A DNA stretch of 64,000 nucleotides. Origin: Vibrio halioticoli NBRC 102217. Lineage in GTDB: Bacteria; Pseudomonadota; Gammaproteobacteria; Enterobacterales; Vibrionaceae. This document shows, piece after piece, positions 34,443 to 43,892 of the stretch; positions within the stretch are counted from its first letter, which is position 1; each line of letters begins with the position of its first letter. The notes beneath the pieces are model-generated. The model did no database searches and was not told the DNA's origin. It was given only the letters and a program-made list of their open reading frames with translations. A program made the position numbers and the translations under genes. The DNA is taken from NCBI RefSeq assembly GCF_000496695.1, contig NZ_BAUJ01000005.1, forward strand, positions 62,001-126,000, given 5' to 3'.

Positions 34443-35059
34443 TGAGGTTTTGTAGCTATCCCAAATCACTGCTGACATTACTATTGAGTCTGATGCTAAG
34501 CGCTTGCGTAACCACTATGCCCACCGCACACACGCCTGCGGTCAACATCACCGCAGAGCAGCAAGTGTATTTGCCCACACCAGACTCTCTTGGCTATTCG
34601 CTCAGTGCCAGTCAGCTTATTGAAGCCACTTGGCACAATGGTAAAAGCGATCGCACAGAGCAACTCCCTGTTCAGTTACAAGTGACCCAGGATAAGCTCG
34701 TTTTAGCCGGGTTTTCATCTTGGGGAACAAGAATATTATCTCTTGAGTATCAAGGGGATAAGATATCAAGCGAGGTACTTACTGGGCTAGATGGTGTGTT
34801 GCCTGCACCAGAACAAGTGCTGTTTAATTTAATGATCACTTTATGGCCGACTTCGGCTTGGGAAGCGCCATTAAATGCAGTACAGTGGCAAATATTGGAT
34901 ACTGACAATAACCGCAGTATTTATAACAGTGACGGTAAAGAAATCATCCATATTCAATACAGCAATAAAGATAAACTGAGTGGGAAAATTATTTTCCATA
35001 ACCTAATTGATGATTACACTATAACGATTACTACACTGCAATCCAAAAAAACTGACTAG
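34442..35059 (+). CDS. apeN: DUF3261-type lipoprotein, APE cluster
   Basis: 205-aa lipoprotein: a signal peptide ends with the lipobox LSAC (Cys near 22). The mature part is rich in beta strands (LIEATWHNGKSDRTEQLPVQLQV, LVLAGFSSWGTRILSLEYQG), resembling LolB-like folds. In APE clusters it completes the export set with the LolA-like carrier and the MMPL pump, probably as outer-membrane acceptor. This function is inferred. The symbol is assigned by order in the ape nomenclature. Confidence 0.75.
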   Translation: MRFCSYPKSLLTLLLSLMLSACVTTMPTAHTPAVNITAEQQVYLPTPDSLGYSLSASQLIEATWHNGKSDRTEQLPVQLQVTQDKLVLAGFSSWGTRILSLEYQGDKISSEVLTGLDGVLPAPEQVLFNLMITLWPTSAWEAPLNAVQWQILDTDNNRSIYNSDGKEIIHIQYSNKDKLSGKIIFHNLIDDYTITITTLQSKKTD

Positions 35060-35073
35060 CACTGATAACCCTA

Positions 35074-36279
35074 ATGACGACACAAAAATCTCAACCTATT
35101 TTCATCCAAGACTGTGGCTTTCACTCTGCGATGGGCGCAAGCCATACCCAGATACATCAATGTCTGTCAGGTCTGCACGCCTCAAATATGCTGCAAGACG
35201 ACCATATTCTCAATACTGGCACCTCAACCGTCATTGGTCGGGTAACTGACTCTTTACCTGACATCCCTGCACATCTTGCCGATTTTGATACTCGTAATAA
35301 TCAGCTTGCCCTATCGGCGATACAGCAAATTGAAACCTCAGTGAATAACGCAATTGCGCAATATGGCCAGCAACGCATTGCCGTTATTATAGGCACCAGT
35401 ACCTCAGGGATTGCCGATGGTGAAATAGCTTACCAGCACAAATCACAAGCAGGTGATTTTCCTAGTGACTTTAATTATCGCAAACAAGAACTAGGAAACT
35501 GCAGTGACTTCATTGCCGCCTACTTTGGCATAACCGGACCTTGCTACTCTATCTCAACAGCTTGCTCCTCTAGTGGACGAGTATTTATCACCGCTCAGCG
35601 ATTACTGCGCAGTGGCATTGTTGATGCGGTATTAGTCGGCGGAGTAGATTCAATTTGTCGCTTAACATTAAATGGTTTTAATGGCCTAGAAGCGCTATCA
35701 AACACTTTGTGTAAGCCATTTGATGCCACACGCGACGGCATCAACATTGGCGAATCAGCCGCATTAATGCTGTTGACTGGACAACCTGAAACCAATAATA
35801 AGCAACCAAACATTGCGCTCTTAGGTGCTGGCGATAGCTCAGATGCGCATCATATTTCGGCGCCACACCCAGACGGATTGGGCGCAGAGCAAGCGATGCA
35901 AAAAGCCCTAGACGATGCAGGGTTAAATGCTGAAAATATTGGTTACGTCAATGCACATGGCACTGCCACCCCACTTAACGATAGTATGGAGAGTAAAGCC
36001 ATCTATCGATTGTTTGCCAATCATGTTGCGGTTAGCTCGACCAAGCCCTTAACCGGGCATACACTTGGCGCCGCCAGTGCGACAGAAGCGGCAATTGCTT
36101 GGCATATTTTAAAATACGACTTAGAACTCCCCCTACAACACTGCAAAGATAAAGCTGAAGATATCGAGGTTTCATTACTGGAAACGCCGACAAAATTGCA
36201 CGGCAAAGCTATCTTAAGTAACTCTTTTGCGTTTGGTGGAAATAACATCAGCCTAATTTTTGGTTTTATAAATGACTGA
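35074..36279 (+). CDS. apeO: beta-ketoacyl-ACP synthase, APE cluster
   Basis: Complete FabF-like ketosynthase, 401 aa. The nucleophile lies in YSISTACSSSG, and the two catalytic His residues in NAHGTATPLND and GHTLGAASATE. It should perform the main chain elongation together with the Cys-less ApeC subunit encoded at the head of the operon. It ends 8 bp inside the next gene. Confidence 0.88.
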   Translation: MTTQKSQPIFIQDCGFHSAMGASHTQIHQCLSGLHASNMLQDDHILNTGTSTVIGRVTDSLPDIPAHLADFDTRNNQLALSAIQQIETSVNNAIAQYGQQRIAVIIGTSTSGIADGEIAYQHKSQAGDFPSDFNYRKQELGNCSDFIAAYFGITGPCYSISTACSSSGRVFITAQRLLRSGIVDAVLVGGVDSICRLTLNGFNGLEALSNTLCKPFDATRDGINIGESAALMLLTGQPETNNKQPNIALLGAGDSSDAHHISAPHPDGLGAEQAMQKALDDAGLNAENIGYVNAHGTATPLNDSMESKAIYRLFANHVAVSSTKPLTGHTLGAASATEAAIAWHILKYDLELPLQHCKDKAEDIEVSLLETPTKLHGKAILSNSFAFGGNNISLIFGFIND

Positions 36280-36736
36280 CTACCCATCAATTGCACAATT
36301 AGTGCCTCATGATGAGCCGATGATCTTTATCGACCGTGCCATAGATATCCAACAAGATAGCGTGCACTGTCAGGTAGACATTGGCGAAAACAATCTGTTT
36401 TTCAACCTTGAGCAAAACAGTATCCCCGCTTACGTCGGTATTGAGTTTATGGCTCAATCATTAGCGGCATGGTCGGGGTATCACTCCCTGCAAAAAGGTG
36501 AGCAACCCGCGATTGGCTTTTTACTGGGAAGCCGACGTTACATTTCCCATTGTGACGCGTTCGGCAAAGGGCAAACACTGGATGTGTATGCTGAAAAATT
36601 GATGGAAGATAATGGCATGGCGGTCTTTACTGCCCGCATTGAATTTGAACAAAAAGTCTTGGCAAGTTGCCAACTGAATGTGTACGTACCGTCAGAAGAC
36701 AAATTAAAAGAAATGAAGACTAGGAGTCAACAATGA
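36272..36736 (+). CDS. apeP: ApeP-family hotdog dehydratase
   Basis: 154-aa hotdog protein with YPSIAQLVPHDEPMIFIDRA and YVGIEFMAQSLAAWSGYH, the ApeP pattern. It is the second 3-hydroxyacyl dehydratase of the cluster; in the characterised APE system ApeI and ApeP form a heteromer. It overlaps both neighbours by a few bases. Confidence 0.88.
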   Translation: MTDYPSIAQLVPHDEPMIFIDRAIDIQQDSVHCQVDIGENNLFFNLEQNSIPAYVGIEFMAQSLAAWSGYHSLQKGEQPAIGFLLGSRRYISHCDAFGKGQTLDVYAEKLMEDNGMAVFTARIEFEQKVLASCQLNVYVPSEDKLKEMKTRSQQ

Positions 36737-37458
36737 CCCGACATGTGTTGGTGACAGGCGCAAGCAAAGGTATAGGTAAGGCAATTGCCATTCAATTGGC
36801 AAGCGATGGATTTACCATTGCCGTCCACTACATGGGAGATCGTCAAGGTGCCCAAGATACTCTAAATGTGATTGAAGAGAACGGTGGTCATGGGCGTCTG
36901 ATCCAATTTGATATCAGCGACCGCCAGCAATGTCGCGCTGAACTTGAAGCTGATATCGAAGCGCATGGTGCATATTACGGTGTGGTCAACAATGCCGGTA
37001 TTACTCGTGACACCGCTTTTCCTGCCATGACAGAAGAAGAATGGGACGGGGTTATCCATACCAACCTAGATAGCTTTTACAATGTATTGCACCCTTGCAT
37101 CATGCCTATGGTGCAAAAGCGTAAAGGTGGCCGCATTGTGTGCCTAACGTCTGTTTCAGGTCTTATGGGTAACCGTGGCCAAACCAACTATAGCGCTGCT
37201 AAAGCGGGCATTATTGGGGCCACTAAATCACTGGCACTTGAGCTGGGTAAACGCAAAATCACCGCCAACTGTGTCGCTCCTGGTCTCATTGATACAGGTA
37301 TGGTTGAAGAGCATGTAAAAGAGCATGCACTCCCACAAATTCCGCTACGCCGCATGGGCCAACCTGAAGAAGTGGCAGGATTAGTCAGCTATTTGATGTC
37401 TGACATTGCACAATATGTCACCCGCCAAGTCATTTCTGTCAATGGAGGCTTAATATGA
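36733..37458 (+). CDS. apeQ: 3-ketoacyl-ACP reductase (FabG-like), APE cluster
   Basis: Short-chain dehydrogenase of 241 aa: NADPH site TGASKGIGKAIA, NNAGI, and the catalytic Ser-Tyr-Lys (SVSGLMGNRGQTNYSAAKAG). It reduces the 3-keto group in each elongation round. ATGA-type overlaps on both sides show tight coupling with apeP and apeR. Confidence 0.92.
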   Translation: MTRHVLVTGASKGIGKAIAIQLASDGFTIAVHYMGDRQGAQDTLNVIEENGGHGRLIQFDISDRQQCRAELEADIEAHGAYYGVVNNAGITRDTAFPAMTEEEWDGVIHTNLDSFYNVLHPCIMPMVQKRKGGRIVCLTSVSGLMGNRGQTNYSAAKAGIIGATKSLALELGKRKITANCVAPGLIDTGMVEEHVKEHALPQIPLRRMGQPEEVAGLVSYLMSDIAQYVTRQVISVNGGLI

Positions 37459-38684
37459 AGCGCAGAGTTGTTGTAACTGGTATGTCTGGCGTTACCGCAT
37501 TTGGTAACGACTGGGACACAATTGAGCCTAAACTGCGCGCGTGTGAAAACGCCACTCAATATATGCCTTCTTTTGAGCAATATGACGGTCTAAACACCAA
37601 ACTTGCCGCTCCTATCGATGATTTTGAGTTGCCAAAGCACTACAAACGCAAACAAGTCCGTGGCATGGGTCGAGTATCAAAACTGGCGACAGTAGCAACC
37701 GAAAATGCGCTTCAATCAGCAGGATTACTGGGTGCTGAGATACTGACCAACGGCCAAACGGGCATTGCCTATGGCTCGTCTACGGGTAGCACTGATGCCA
37801 TCGGCGCTTTTGGCGTGATGCTAAATGACAAAACCACCAAAGCCATCACAGCAACCACTTATGTTCAAATGATGCCGCATACTGCCGCAGTCAATGTGGG
37901 ATTATTTTTTGGCTTAAAAGGTCGCGTAATTCCCACCAGTAGCGCTTGTACTTCAGGCAGCCAAGCGATTGGTTACGCCTATGAAGCCATCAAACACGGC
38001 TATCAAACTGTGATGGTGGCCGGCGGCGCAGAAGAGCTTTGCCCGACTGAATCTGCGGTATTTGATACCTTATTTGCCACCAGCTTAAAAAATGATGCGC
38101 CGAAAAGCAGTCCTCGTCCTTACGACTCCGACCGAGATGGTCTGGTTATTGGTGAAGGTGCGGGCACTTTAGTCCTTGAAGAGTACGAGCACGCCAAAGC
38201 TCGCGGCGCAAAAATCTACGCGGAAGTCATAGGTTTTGCTAGCAACTGCGATGCCACCCATGTAACGCAACCGCAAAAAGATACCATGCAAATTTGTATG
38301 GAAATGGCACTGCAAGACGCAGAGTTGTCAGCAGATCGCATCGATTATGTTTCTGCACATGGCACAGCAACCGATCGCGGTGATATTGCCGAAAGCAACG
38401 CCACAGAAAGTGCTATTGGTAAAGTGCCTATCAGCTCTTTGAAAAGTTATTTTGGACATACTCTAGGCGCTTGTGGCGCTATCGAAGCTTGGCTAGGTAT
38501 TCAAATGATGCATACAGGGTGGTTTAACCCAACCCTAAATCTAGAAAACATCGATGAACAATGTGGTGACCTAGATTACATCACAGGTACAGGCCGAGCG
38601 TTGGATGTGGAAACTATGATGAGCAATAACTTTGCTTTTGGTGGTATTAATACTTCGCTTATTTTCAAGAAGACAGTCGAATAG
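37455..38684 (+). CDS. apeR: beta-ketoacyl-ACP synthase, APE cluster
   Basis: Second complete ketosynthase, 409 aa: Cys in IPTSSACTSGSQ, His in SAHGTATDRGD and in YFGHTLGACGA. In the APE model ApeR probably acts in the first condensation with the aryl starter. It ends the operon; a clear terminator follows 40 bp later. Confidence 0.88.
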   Translation: MKRRVVVTGMSGVTAFGNDWDTIEPKLRACENATQYMPSFEQYDGLNTKLAAPIDDFELPKHYKRKQVRGMGRVSKLATVATENALQSAGLLGAEILTNGQTGIAYGSSTGSTDAIGAFGVMLNDKTTKAITATTYVQMMPHTAAVNVGLFFGLKGRVIPTSSACTSGSQAIGYAYEAIKHGYQTVMVAGGAEELCPTESAVFDTLFATSLKNDAPKSSPRPYDSDRDGLVIGEGAGTLVLEEYEHAKARGAKIYAEVIGFASNCDATHVTQPQKDTMQICMEMALQDAELSADRIDYVSAHGTATDRGDIAESNATESAIGKVPISSLKSYFGHTLGACGAIEAWLGIQMMHTGWFNPTLNLENIDEQCGDLDYITGTGRALDVETMMSNNFAFGGINTSLIFKKTVE

Positions 38685-38723
38685 TCTTATTCAAATAGCT
38701 TCTATTCATATTATGGCTTCTAC

Positions 38724-38758
38724 AAAAAATCACCGCATAACTCTGCGGTGATTTTTTT
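38724..38758 (+). terminator. terminator of the APE operon
   Basis: TCACCGCA and TGCGGTGA arms around a 6-base loop, with A-run before and a T-run of seven after, 40 bp past apeR. It can also serve the converging gene at 38815. Confidence 0.92.
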
Positions 38759-38814
38759 ATTGAGTACAGAGTCATTCACAACTCAAGGCATTGCTCACGG
38801 TATTGCTCAACACA

Positions 38815-39432
38815 TTATTCAACACATTGATAAATTTGATTAATGCTATCTTCTGATTCCAGCAATTGCGCGACTAGAGCAGCCACTTCACCGCGCGCAA
38901 TAGAGCCGTGTACTTCGCCACTTTGCGATAAAACACCTAGCCCATTGCTCGCGCCATCTTTTAAACCGCCAGGACGTAAAATGGTGTAATCCAAAGCACT
39001 GCTTTGCAACCAAGACTCAGCCAGTGATTTTTCACGTACTGCGCCACCAAATACCGCTTTGGCTTTATCTGACAAAAACGGCCAAGTATCACCACAGCCT
39101 AAAGAGGTCACCATCAAGAAACGTTTGACTTGTTTTGCTTGCAAGGCATCAATCAAATGACGATGTCCAATATAGTCCACCGCTACCTGCGCTTGAAAAC
39201 TGCCCATACTAGAAATCACCCATGCATCGCTTGGGATCTGCTCTACTGTACTTGCCACTTGTTGCGGATCAGTAGCGTCACACACCAACGTAGCAACCTG
39301 AGCCAAAAATGGATTTTTGCTTGGATTTCGCGCAACGCCAGTAACGTCATAACCTAAAGCAACAAAATGCTCGACCATAGCCGCGCCTAACCCACTAGCG
39401 GCCCCCCAAATAACAACTTTTTGCATCTTCAT
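38815..39432 (-). CDS. NAD(P)-binding, SDR-like oxidoreductase
   Basis: 205-aa Rossmann protein of the atypical SDR/NmrA-like type: VVIWGAASGLGAAMVEHFVALGYDVTGVAR is the dinucleotide site, and YTILRPGGLKDG is the usual mid-domain signature. It lacks the classical YxxxK triad, so redox sensing or reduction of small substrates such as flavins or quinones is possible. AAGGGTG precedes the ATG. A Fur-like site sits directly upstream, suggesting iron-dependent expression. The specific substrate is unknown. Confidence 0.8.
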   Translation of the reverse strand: MKMQKVVIWGAASGLGAAMVEHFVALGYDVTGVARNPSKNPFLAQVATLVCDATDPQQVASTVEQIPSDAWVISSMGSFQAQVAVDYIGHRHLIDALQAKQVKRFLMVTSLGCGDTWPFLSDKAKAVFGGAVREKSLAESWLQSSALDYTILRPGGLKDGASNGLGVLSQSGEVHGSIARGEVAALVAQLLESEDSINQIYQCVE

Positions 39433-39443
39433 ACACCCTTAAA

Positions 39444-39458
39444 TGATAATGATTGTAT
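39444..39458 (-). promoter_or_regulatory. Fur-like box upstream of the SDR gene
   Basis: TGATAATGATTGTAT has a perfect left half of the 7-1-7 Fur consensus and 11 of 14 fixed matches overall. It lies 12-26 bp before the start codon, where binding would block transcription or initiation. Confidence 0.5.
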
Positions 39459-39506
39459 TTTACATTAAGGGAGTATGAAGACTATTGTTTTTACTCAGTT
39501 TTGTTA

Positions 39507-40664
39507 TCAAACAAAGAATAATTTGATGTAATCAATCAGCCTTTTGAACAAGCTACCTTGCTCAACATCTTGTAGCGCCACCAAAGACACACGTTTTAAC
39601 AGCTTGTCATTGGCATCCAAATAGCTCACGGTGCCAATTTCATCGCCTTTTAAGATAGGCGCTTTTAACTTGCTTGGCAGATCAACCACTGCATTGATCT
39701 TGTCACCACTACCACGGCGCACCGACATATACACATCTTCTGCTACGCCCACGCTAAGATGGTTTTCTTGCCCCATCCATATTCTGGCTGCAGTAACTTC
39801 AGAGTTGACTTCATGTGGTTGAATGGTTTCGAAGAAGCGGAAACCGTAATTAAGTAGGCTTTTGCTCGCCGATGTACGAGAACTTGCACTGGATGTTCCC
39901 ATTACTACAGAAATCAAACGCATATCACCTTGAGTGGCGGTGCTCACCAAACTGTAACCAGCCCCTTTGGTGTAGCCTGTTTTCATGCCATCCACATCAA
40001 TGCTACGGTCACGAAGTAGCGCATTACGGTTATGCTGAGTAATTCCATTGTAGGTAAACGAGGTTTCGCTATAAAGCGGGAACAGTGTCGGCACATCTCG
40101 AATCAATGCTTGCCCTAACTTCGCCATATCGTAAGGTGTGGTCACCTGATCAGGATCGTCTAAACCATGTGCATTAGAAAAGTAGGTATTATTCAGCTGT
40201 AAACGATTTGCCCAATTATTCATCAAATCGACAAATGCGCTGTGAGAGCCTGCAACGTGCTCGGCAATCGCTACCGATGCATCGTTACCCGATTGAATAA
40301 TCAAGCCGCGCAGTAAATCGCTAAACTGGACATTGGTGCCCACTTCAATAAACATTTTTGATGAATCAGGGAAGTTTTTCGCCCAAGCTTCACGGCTAAT
40401 TCTCACATTATCCGTTTGTGAGATATTGCCACGATTGAGCTCTTGACCTGCGGTATAGCTGGTCATGAGTTTCGTTAAGCTAGCTGGTTTTAAAGCGATA
40501 TGAGCGCCGTGCTCCGCAATCACTTCACCAGAGTGATAATCCAACAGCACATAGCCTTTAGCTGGCAATGAAGGTGGGTTTGGCACCGCAACTGGAGAGG
40601 CCATCGCTGAAAATGAGAAAGCGGCAAGTAGCGTAAGAGTGGATCGATTCAGTCTTTTATTCAT
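39507..40664 (-). CDS. dacA: D-alanyl-D-alanine carboxypeptidase, PBP5/6 type
   Basis: Periplasmic penicillin-binding carboxypeptidase trimming peptidoglycan pentapeptides. A signal peptide is followed by the three active-site motifs: SLTK (LKPASLTKLM), SGN (IIQSGNDASVAIAEH) and KTG (DGMKTGYTKGAGY). The C-terminal PBP5 domain ends in an amphipathic anchor (SLFKRLIDYIKLFFV). 386 aa is normal. ATG at 40664 has TTTGGAAC just before; the TTG further upstream is not used. Vibrio species often have more than one PBP5 paralogue, so the symbol is a family assignment. Confidence 0.9.
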   Translation of the reverse strand: MNKRLNRSTLTLLAAFSFSAMASPVAVPNPPSLPAKGYVLLDYHSGEVIAEHGAHIALKPASLTKLMTSYTAGQELNRGNISQTDNVRISREAWAKNFPDSSKMFIEVGTNVQFSDLLRGLIIQSGNDASVAIAEHVAGSHSAFVDLMNNWANRLQLNNTYFSNAHGLDDPDQVTTPYDMAKLGQALIRDVPTLFPLYSETSFTYNGITQHNRNALLRDRSIDVDGMKTGYTKGAGYSLVSTATQGDMRLISVVMGTSSASSRTSASKSLLNYGFRFFETIQPHEVNSEVTAARIWMGQENHLSVGVAEDVYMSVRRGSGDKINAVVDLPSKLKAPILKGDEIGTVSYLDANDKLLKRVSLVALQDVEQGSLFKRLIDYIKLFFV

Positions 40665-41025
40665 AAGTTCCAAAGTAACATTGAGTTCAAGGGATAGTTC
40701 GCATATTGAGATGTTTATATGTCATTATTTTTATCTCATATTCGATACGCCAACACAGACTTTAAAATAAAAATCTATTCACGATTGAATATGCACCTTG
40801 AATATTACCTTGTCATATGTACTTTTATGTACTCCTATTTAGCCATCGGAAACAATCACTTACACACAGTGACATTTCGCATAATCTCAAGCATAAACAA
40901 GGGTACAGAAATCAATCTTTCCTCTTCCGTCTCCTTACAGGCTACGCCATAGAAAATTTAATAAACAAAACCAAGATTCGCGTTTATAATGCCGTATCTA
41001 TTCATTAACACGATTGTTCACTCAG

Positions 41026-41346
41026 ATGATAAAAAAATACTTTATTGTTTTGTTGGTTGCACTATTAGCTGGCTGTACTCACAACCAAGCCAAAGCCCTA
41101 GCAATTAATACCTCTTCGGTAAATGTCTATCCACAAAACATGACCAATATTCAGCTGTGTGACACCTTATTTTACGGTCGCCACACCAACCAAACTCTGG
41201 CGGCAATCGGCAGTGAATTTAACCGCAGAAAATTATCCAAAACTTGGTGTGATCAAGCGGGTAATAAATGGTATTTAACCAGTACGGTTGAATGGATTGT
41301 GCACCCGCATAGCAAGGCGCACCACAGTAAAACTCATAACAGCTAG
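41026..41346 (+). CDS. small lipoprotein, unknown function
   Basis: About 106 aa. The ATG at 41026 opens a lipoprotein signal (MIKKYFIVLLVALLAGCTHN, lipobox LAGC). The mature part has QLCDTLFYGRHTNQTLAAIGSEFNRRKLSKTWCDQ, with two Cys, and a His-rich tail. I do not recognise a named family. It converges with the SorC gene; a short palindrome (ATAACAG/CTGTTAT) spans both stop codons. The spacer 40665-41025 holds no other supportable gene. Confidence 0.72.
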   Translation: MIKKYFIVLLVALLAGCTHNQAKALAINTSSVNVYPQNMTNIQLCDTLFYGRHTNQTLAAIGSEFNRRKLSKTWCDQAGNKWYLTSTVEWIVHPHSKAHHSKTHNS

Positions 41347-41351
41347 GCCTG

Positions 41352-42353
41352 TTATCGGATAGCTTGCGCTGAGCGCGTCATCTGCTCATCCAGATTTAAC
41401 AGCGTAAGTGCATTGCTGACATTCGTGGCGATGACATCTATCGCACCACTGCGTAAAGCACCCAATAGAGCTAACGGTTTGCTGTTTTCTGAGGCAATGG
41501 CGATGACCTCAGAGATCAATCTGAACTCTTCCATCCCTAAACCGATTACGCGATCGCTCATTACTGTGTGCGCCACTTTGCCGTTGATATCAAAAAAATC
41601 ATAACCGGCAAAGTCGCCCACAACGCCTTGCTCTAACCTTGCTTGGGCTACTTCATTGGCGGTGAACCAACCTAAGTCGACCATATAGCTATTTTCACTC
41701 ATGTCCCCAATGCCCACTAACGCAACATCCGATTTTCGAGCTAAATCTAAGGTTTGCTTGATGGTGGCATTTTGCATAAAGGCGAGCTTTTGCTCGCGGT
41801 TTTCTGCATAGGCAGGTGCGTATAAGGTTTCGGATGTACCGCCATATTTCTTAGCTAATTGCCGACAGATATGATCGGCATTAAACATCCCGCCTCTTGG
41901 GTGAATGCCGCCAATGCTGCAGACAAACTTACAATCTCTCGGGCTCACCACTCCCACATAATGAGCCACCGAAGAGACATTACGTCCCTGCCCGACACTG
42001 ATCACCATGCCACTTTTTAACGTTTGCGTAAGATAATTGGACACCAAGCCTGCAATCAACTGACGCTGTGCTTCTTCATCGGACTGATCAAGAGAGATCA
42101 AGGCTCTTTTTATACCAAAGCGCTGCATAAGGCGCTGCTCTATCTTGGCACTAAACACAGGGTGGTATTTCACTGTGATCTCTACAATGCCCTCATCTCG
42201 AGCTTGTTTGAGCATCCGCCCTACTTTTGCTCGTGAAATGGAAAACTTTTTAGATATTTCTTCTTGGGTGGCACCGTCTTGATAGTACGCCACCGAGATC
42301 TCGGTTAATAGATCGCTATCTTGTTTTGAAATCTCGGAATTTGGACGATTCAT
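41352..42353 (-). CDS. SorC-family sugar-responsive transcriptional regulator
   Basis: 333-aa regulator: an N-terminal HTH (YYQDGATQEEISKKFSISRAKVGRMLKQARDEGIVEI) and a C-terminal SorC/DeoR-type sugar-phosphate domain with RALISLD, GMVISVGQGRNVSSVAHYV, VALVGIGDMSENSYMVDLGW and GDFAGYDFFDINGK. It is divergent from the transaldolase gene across 425 bp, so it probably responds to a pentose/hexose phosphate and controls that gene. The ligand is inferred. Confidence 0.9.
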   Translation of the reverse strand: MNRPNSEISKQDSDLLTEISVAYYQDGATQEEISKKFSISRAKVGRMLKQARDEGIVEITVKYHPVFSAKIEQRLMQRFGIKRALISLDQSDEEAQRQLIAGLVSNYLTQTLKSGMVISVGQGRNVSSVAHYVGVVSPRDCKFVCSIGGIHPRGGMFNADHICRQLAKKYGGTSETLYAPAYAENREQKLAFMQNATIKQTLDLARKSDVALVGIGDMSENSYMVDLGWFTANEVAQARLEQGVVGDFAGYDFFDINGKVAHTVMSDRVIGLGMEEFRLISEVIAIASENSKPLALLGALRSGAIDVIATNVSNALTLLNLDEQMTRSAQAIR

Positions 42354-42535
42354 AAATACCCCCTAAGATGAATGGATAATAAGCGCAGGCAGGTCTCTAT
42401 CTGCAACAGCCTCCTATGGTACATTTACTCATAGCCATTACAAATGATCGACTCAGCAAAATTAACAAGAAAACTCAATTTGGTTCAAATAACGTACAGA
42501 ATCACGCTGCAACTCATGTTTTTACACCTAATAAA

Positions 42536-42571
42536 AGATAAAGGTGTCGTTAACTTGGTATATCTTTATCT
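42536..42571. promoter_or_regulatory. inverted repeat in the sorC/talB spacer, possible operator
   Basis: AGATAAAG and CTTTATCT form an 8-bp inverted repeat with a 20-base spacer, about midway between the divergent genes. It could bind the SorC-type regulator. Nothing else is evident in 42354-42778. Confidence 0.3.
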
Positions 42572-42778
42572 GAGGCGTTGACTTTAGATCGAGAACAGAT
42601 AAGTATAATTCCTATCAAATACTCAAGCATACGACATATGCTCTTAGAGTTAAGTTTCTTAGTTAGTTGAGCAAATGCTATCAATTGTAGCGATAATAGA
42701 CTGAGCAACTGATGAACAATAATTCAATTTTTAAGACTGCCACTGGCGTAATAGAGCCCATTTAAAGGACATTCGATT

Positions 42779-43729
42779 ATGAGCAATAAGTTAGAGCAAC
42801 TTCGTAAACTAACCACAGTTGTTGCAGATACTGGTGATATTGAAGCGATCAGCAAATACACCCCTGAAGACGCAACAACGAACCCTTCTCTTATCCTTAA
42901 AGCGGCGCAAATTGCAGAATATGCTCCTTTGATTGACGCTTCTATCGAATACGCGAAAAATCAAAGCACTGATAAAGCACAACAAGTACAAGATACTTGC
43001 GACATGCTTGCGGTTAACATTGGTAAAGAAATCCTAAAAGTGGTTCCAGGACGCATTTCAACAGAAGTGGATGCTCGTCTTTCTTACGATACAGAAGGCA
43101 GCGTGGCAAAAGCGCGTCAACTGATCAAAATGTACAACGATGCGGGTATCAGCAATGACCGTATTTTGATCAAACTGGCTTCAACCTGGCAAGGTATCCG
43201 CGCGGCGGAAATCCTAGAAAAAGAAGGCATTAACTGTAACCTAACGCTATTGTTCTCTTTTGCTCAAGCGCGTGCATGTGCCGAAGCAAATGTTTTCCTA
43301 ATCTCGCCTTTCGTTGGCCGTATTATGGATTGGTATAAAGCAAAAGAAGGCCGTGACTTTGAACCTTCTGAAGATCCTGGCGTACTGTCTGTTTCTACTA
43401 TCTACAACTACTACAAAGAACATGGCTACAAAACTGTAGTCATGGGCGCAAGCTTCCGTAATATCGGCGAGATTCTTGAACTCGCTGGCTGTGATCGTCT
43501 AACGATTAGCCCTAACTTGCTACAAGATCTAGAAGATGCGCAAGGTGATGTTGTTGAGAAACTGATCGACTCTAACGGCACGAAAGAGCGTCCTGCAGCT
43601 ATGACCCATTCAGAGTTCCTTTGGGAGCACAACCAAGATCCAATGGCAGTAGAAAAACTAGCGGAAGGCATTCGCAACTTTGCGGTAGACCAAGGCAAAC
43701 TAGAAACAATGATTGAAGCAAAACTTTAA
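42779..43729 (+). CDS. talB: transaldolase
   Basis: Pentose-phosphate pathway enzyme transferring a dihydroxyacetone unit (EC 2.2.1.2). The sequence has [31 protein letters not shown] at the start, the Schiff-base Lys in [47 protein letters not shown] and [12 protein letters not shown]. 316 aa, the size of TalB. The codon use is that of a well expressed gene. It is divergent from a SorC regulator and followed by an intrinsic terminator. No transketolase gene is next to it here. Confidence 0.96.
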   Translation: MSNKLEQLRKLTTVVADTGDIEAISKYTPEDATTNPSLILKAAQIAEYAPLIDASIEYAKNQSTDKAQQVQDTCDMLAVNIGKEILKVVPGRISTEVDARLSYDTEGSVAKARQLIKMYNDAGISNDRILIKLASTWQGIRAAEILEKEGINCNLTLLFSFAQARACAEANVFLISPFVGRIMDWYKAKEGRDFEPSEDPGVLSVSTIYNYYKEHGYKTVVMGASFRNIGEILELAGCDRLTISPNLLQDLEDAQGDVVEKLIDSNGTKERPAAMTHSEFLWEHNQDPMAVEKLAEGIRNFAVDQGKLETMIEAKL

Positions 43730-43763
43730 TTCACTTTTAGTGCTCAACTAGATTCAAATCATC

Positions 43764-43788
43764 AGGGGAACCAATCGGTTCCCCTTTT
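43764..43788 (+). terminator. talB terminator
   Basis: AGGGGAACC and GGTTCCCCT make a 9-bp stem with a 4-base loop followed by TTTAT, 34 bp past talB. Confidence 0.88.
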
Positions 43789-43892
43789 ATTTTGCTCATT
43801 TCCTCATCAGCCAAAAAGCACACTTTAAACCATCTGCAACTCACCCCAAGATGCACTATGATATCGCCAGTAGTACCAATAGGAATAAGATT

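Noticed and set aside
40719-41008. Two overlapping small plus-strand frames upstream of the small lipoprotein gene
   Set aside because: No ribosome sites, no protein-like composition, and the stretch is AT-rich spacer.
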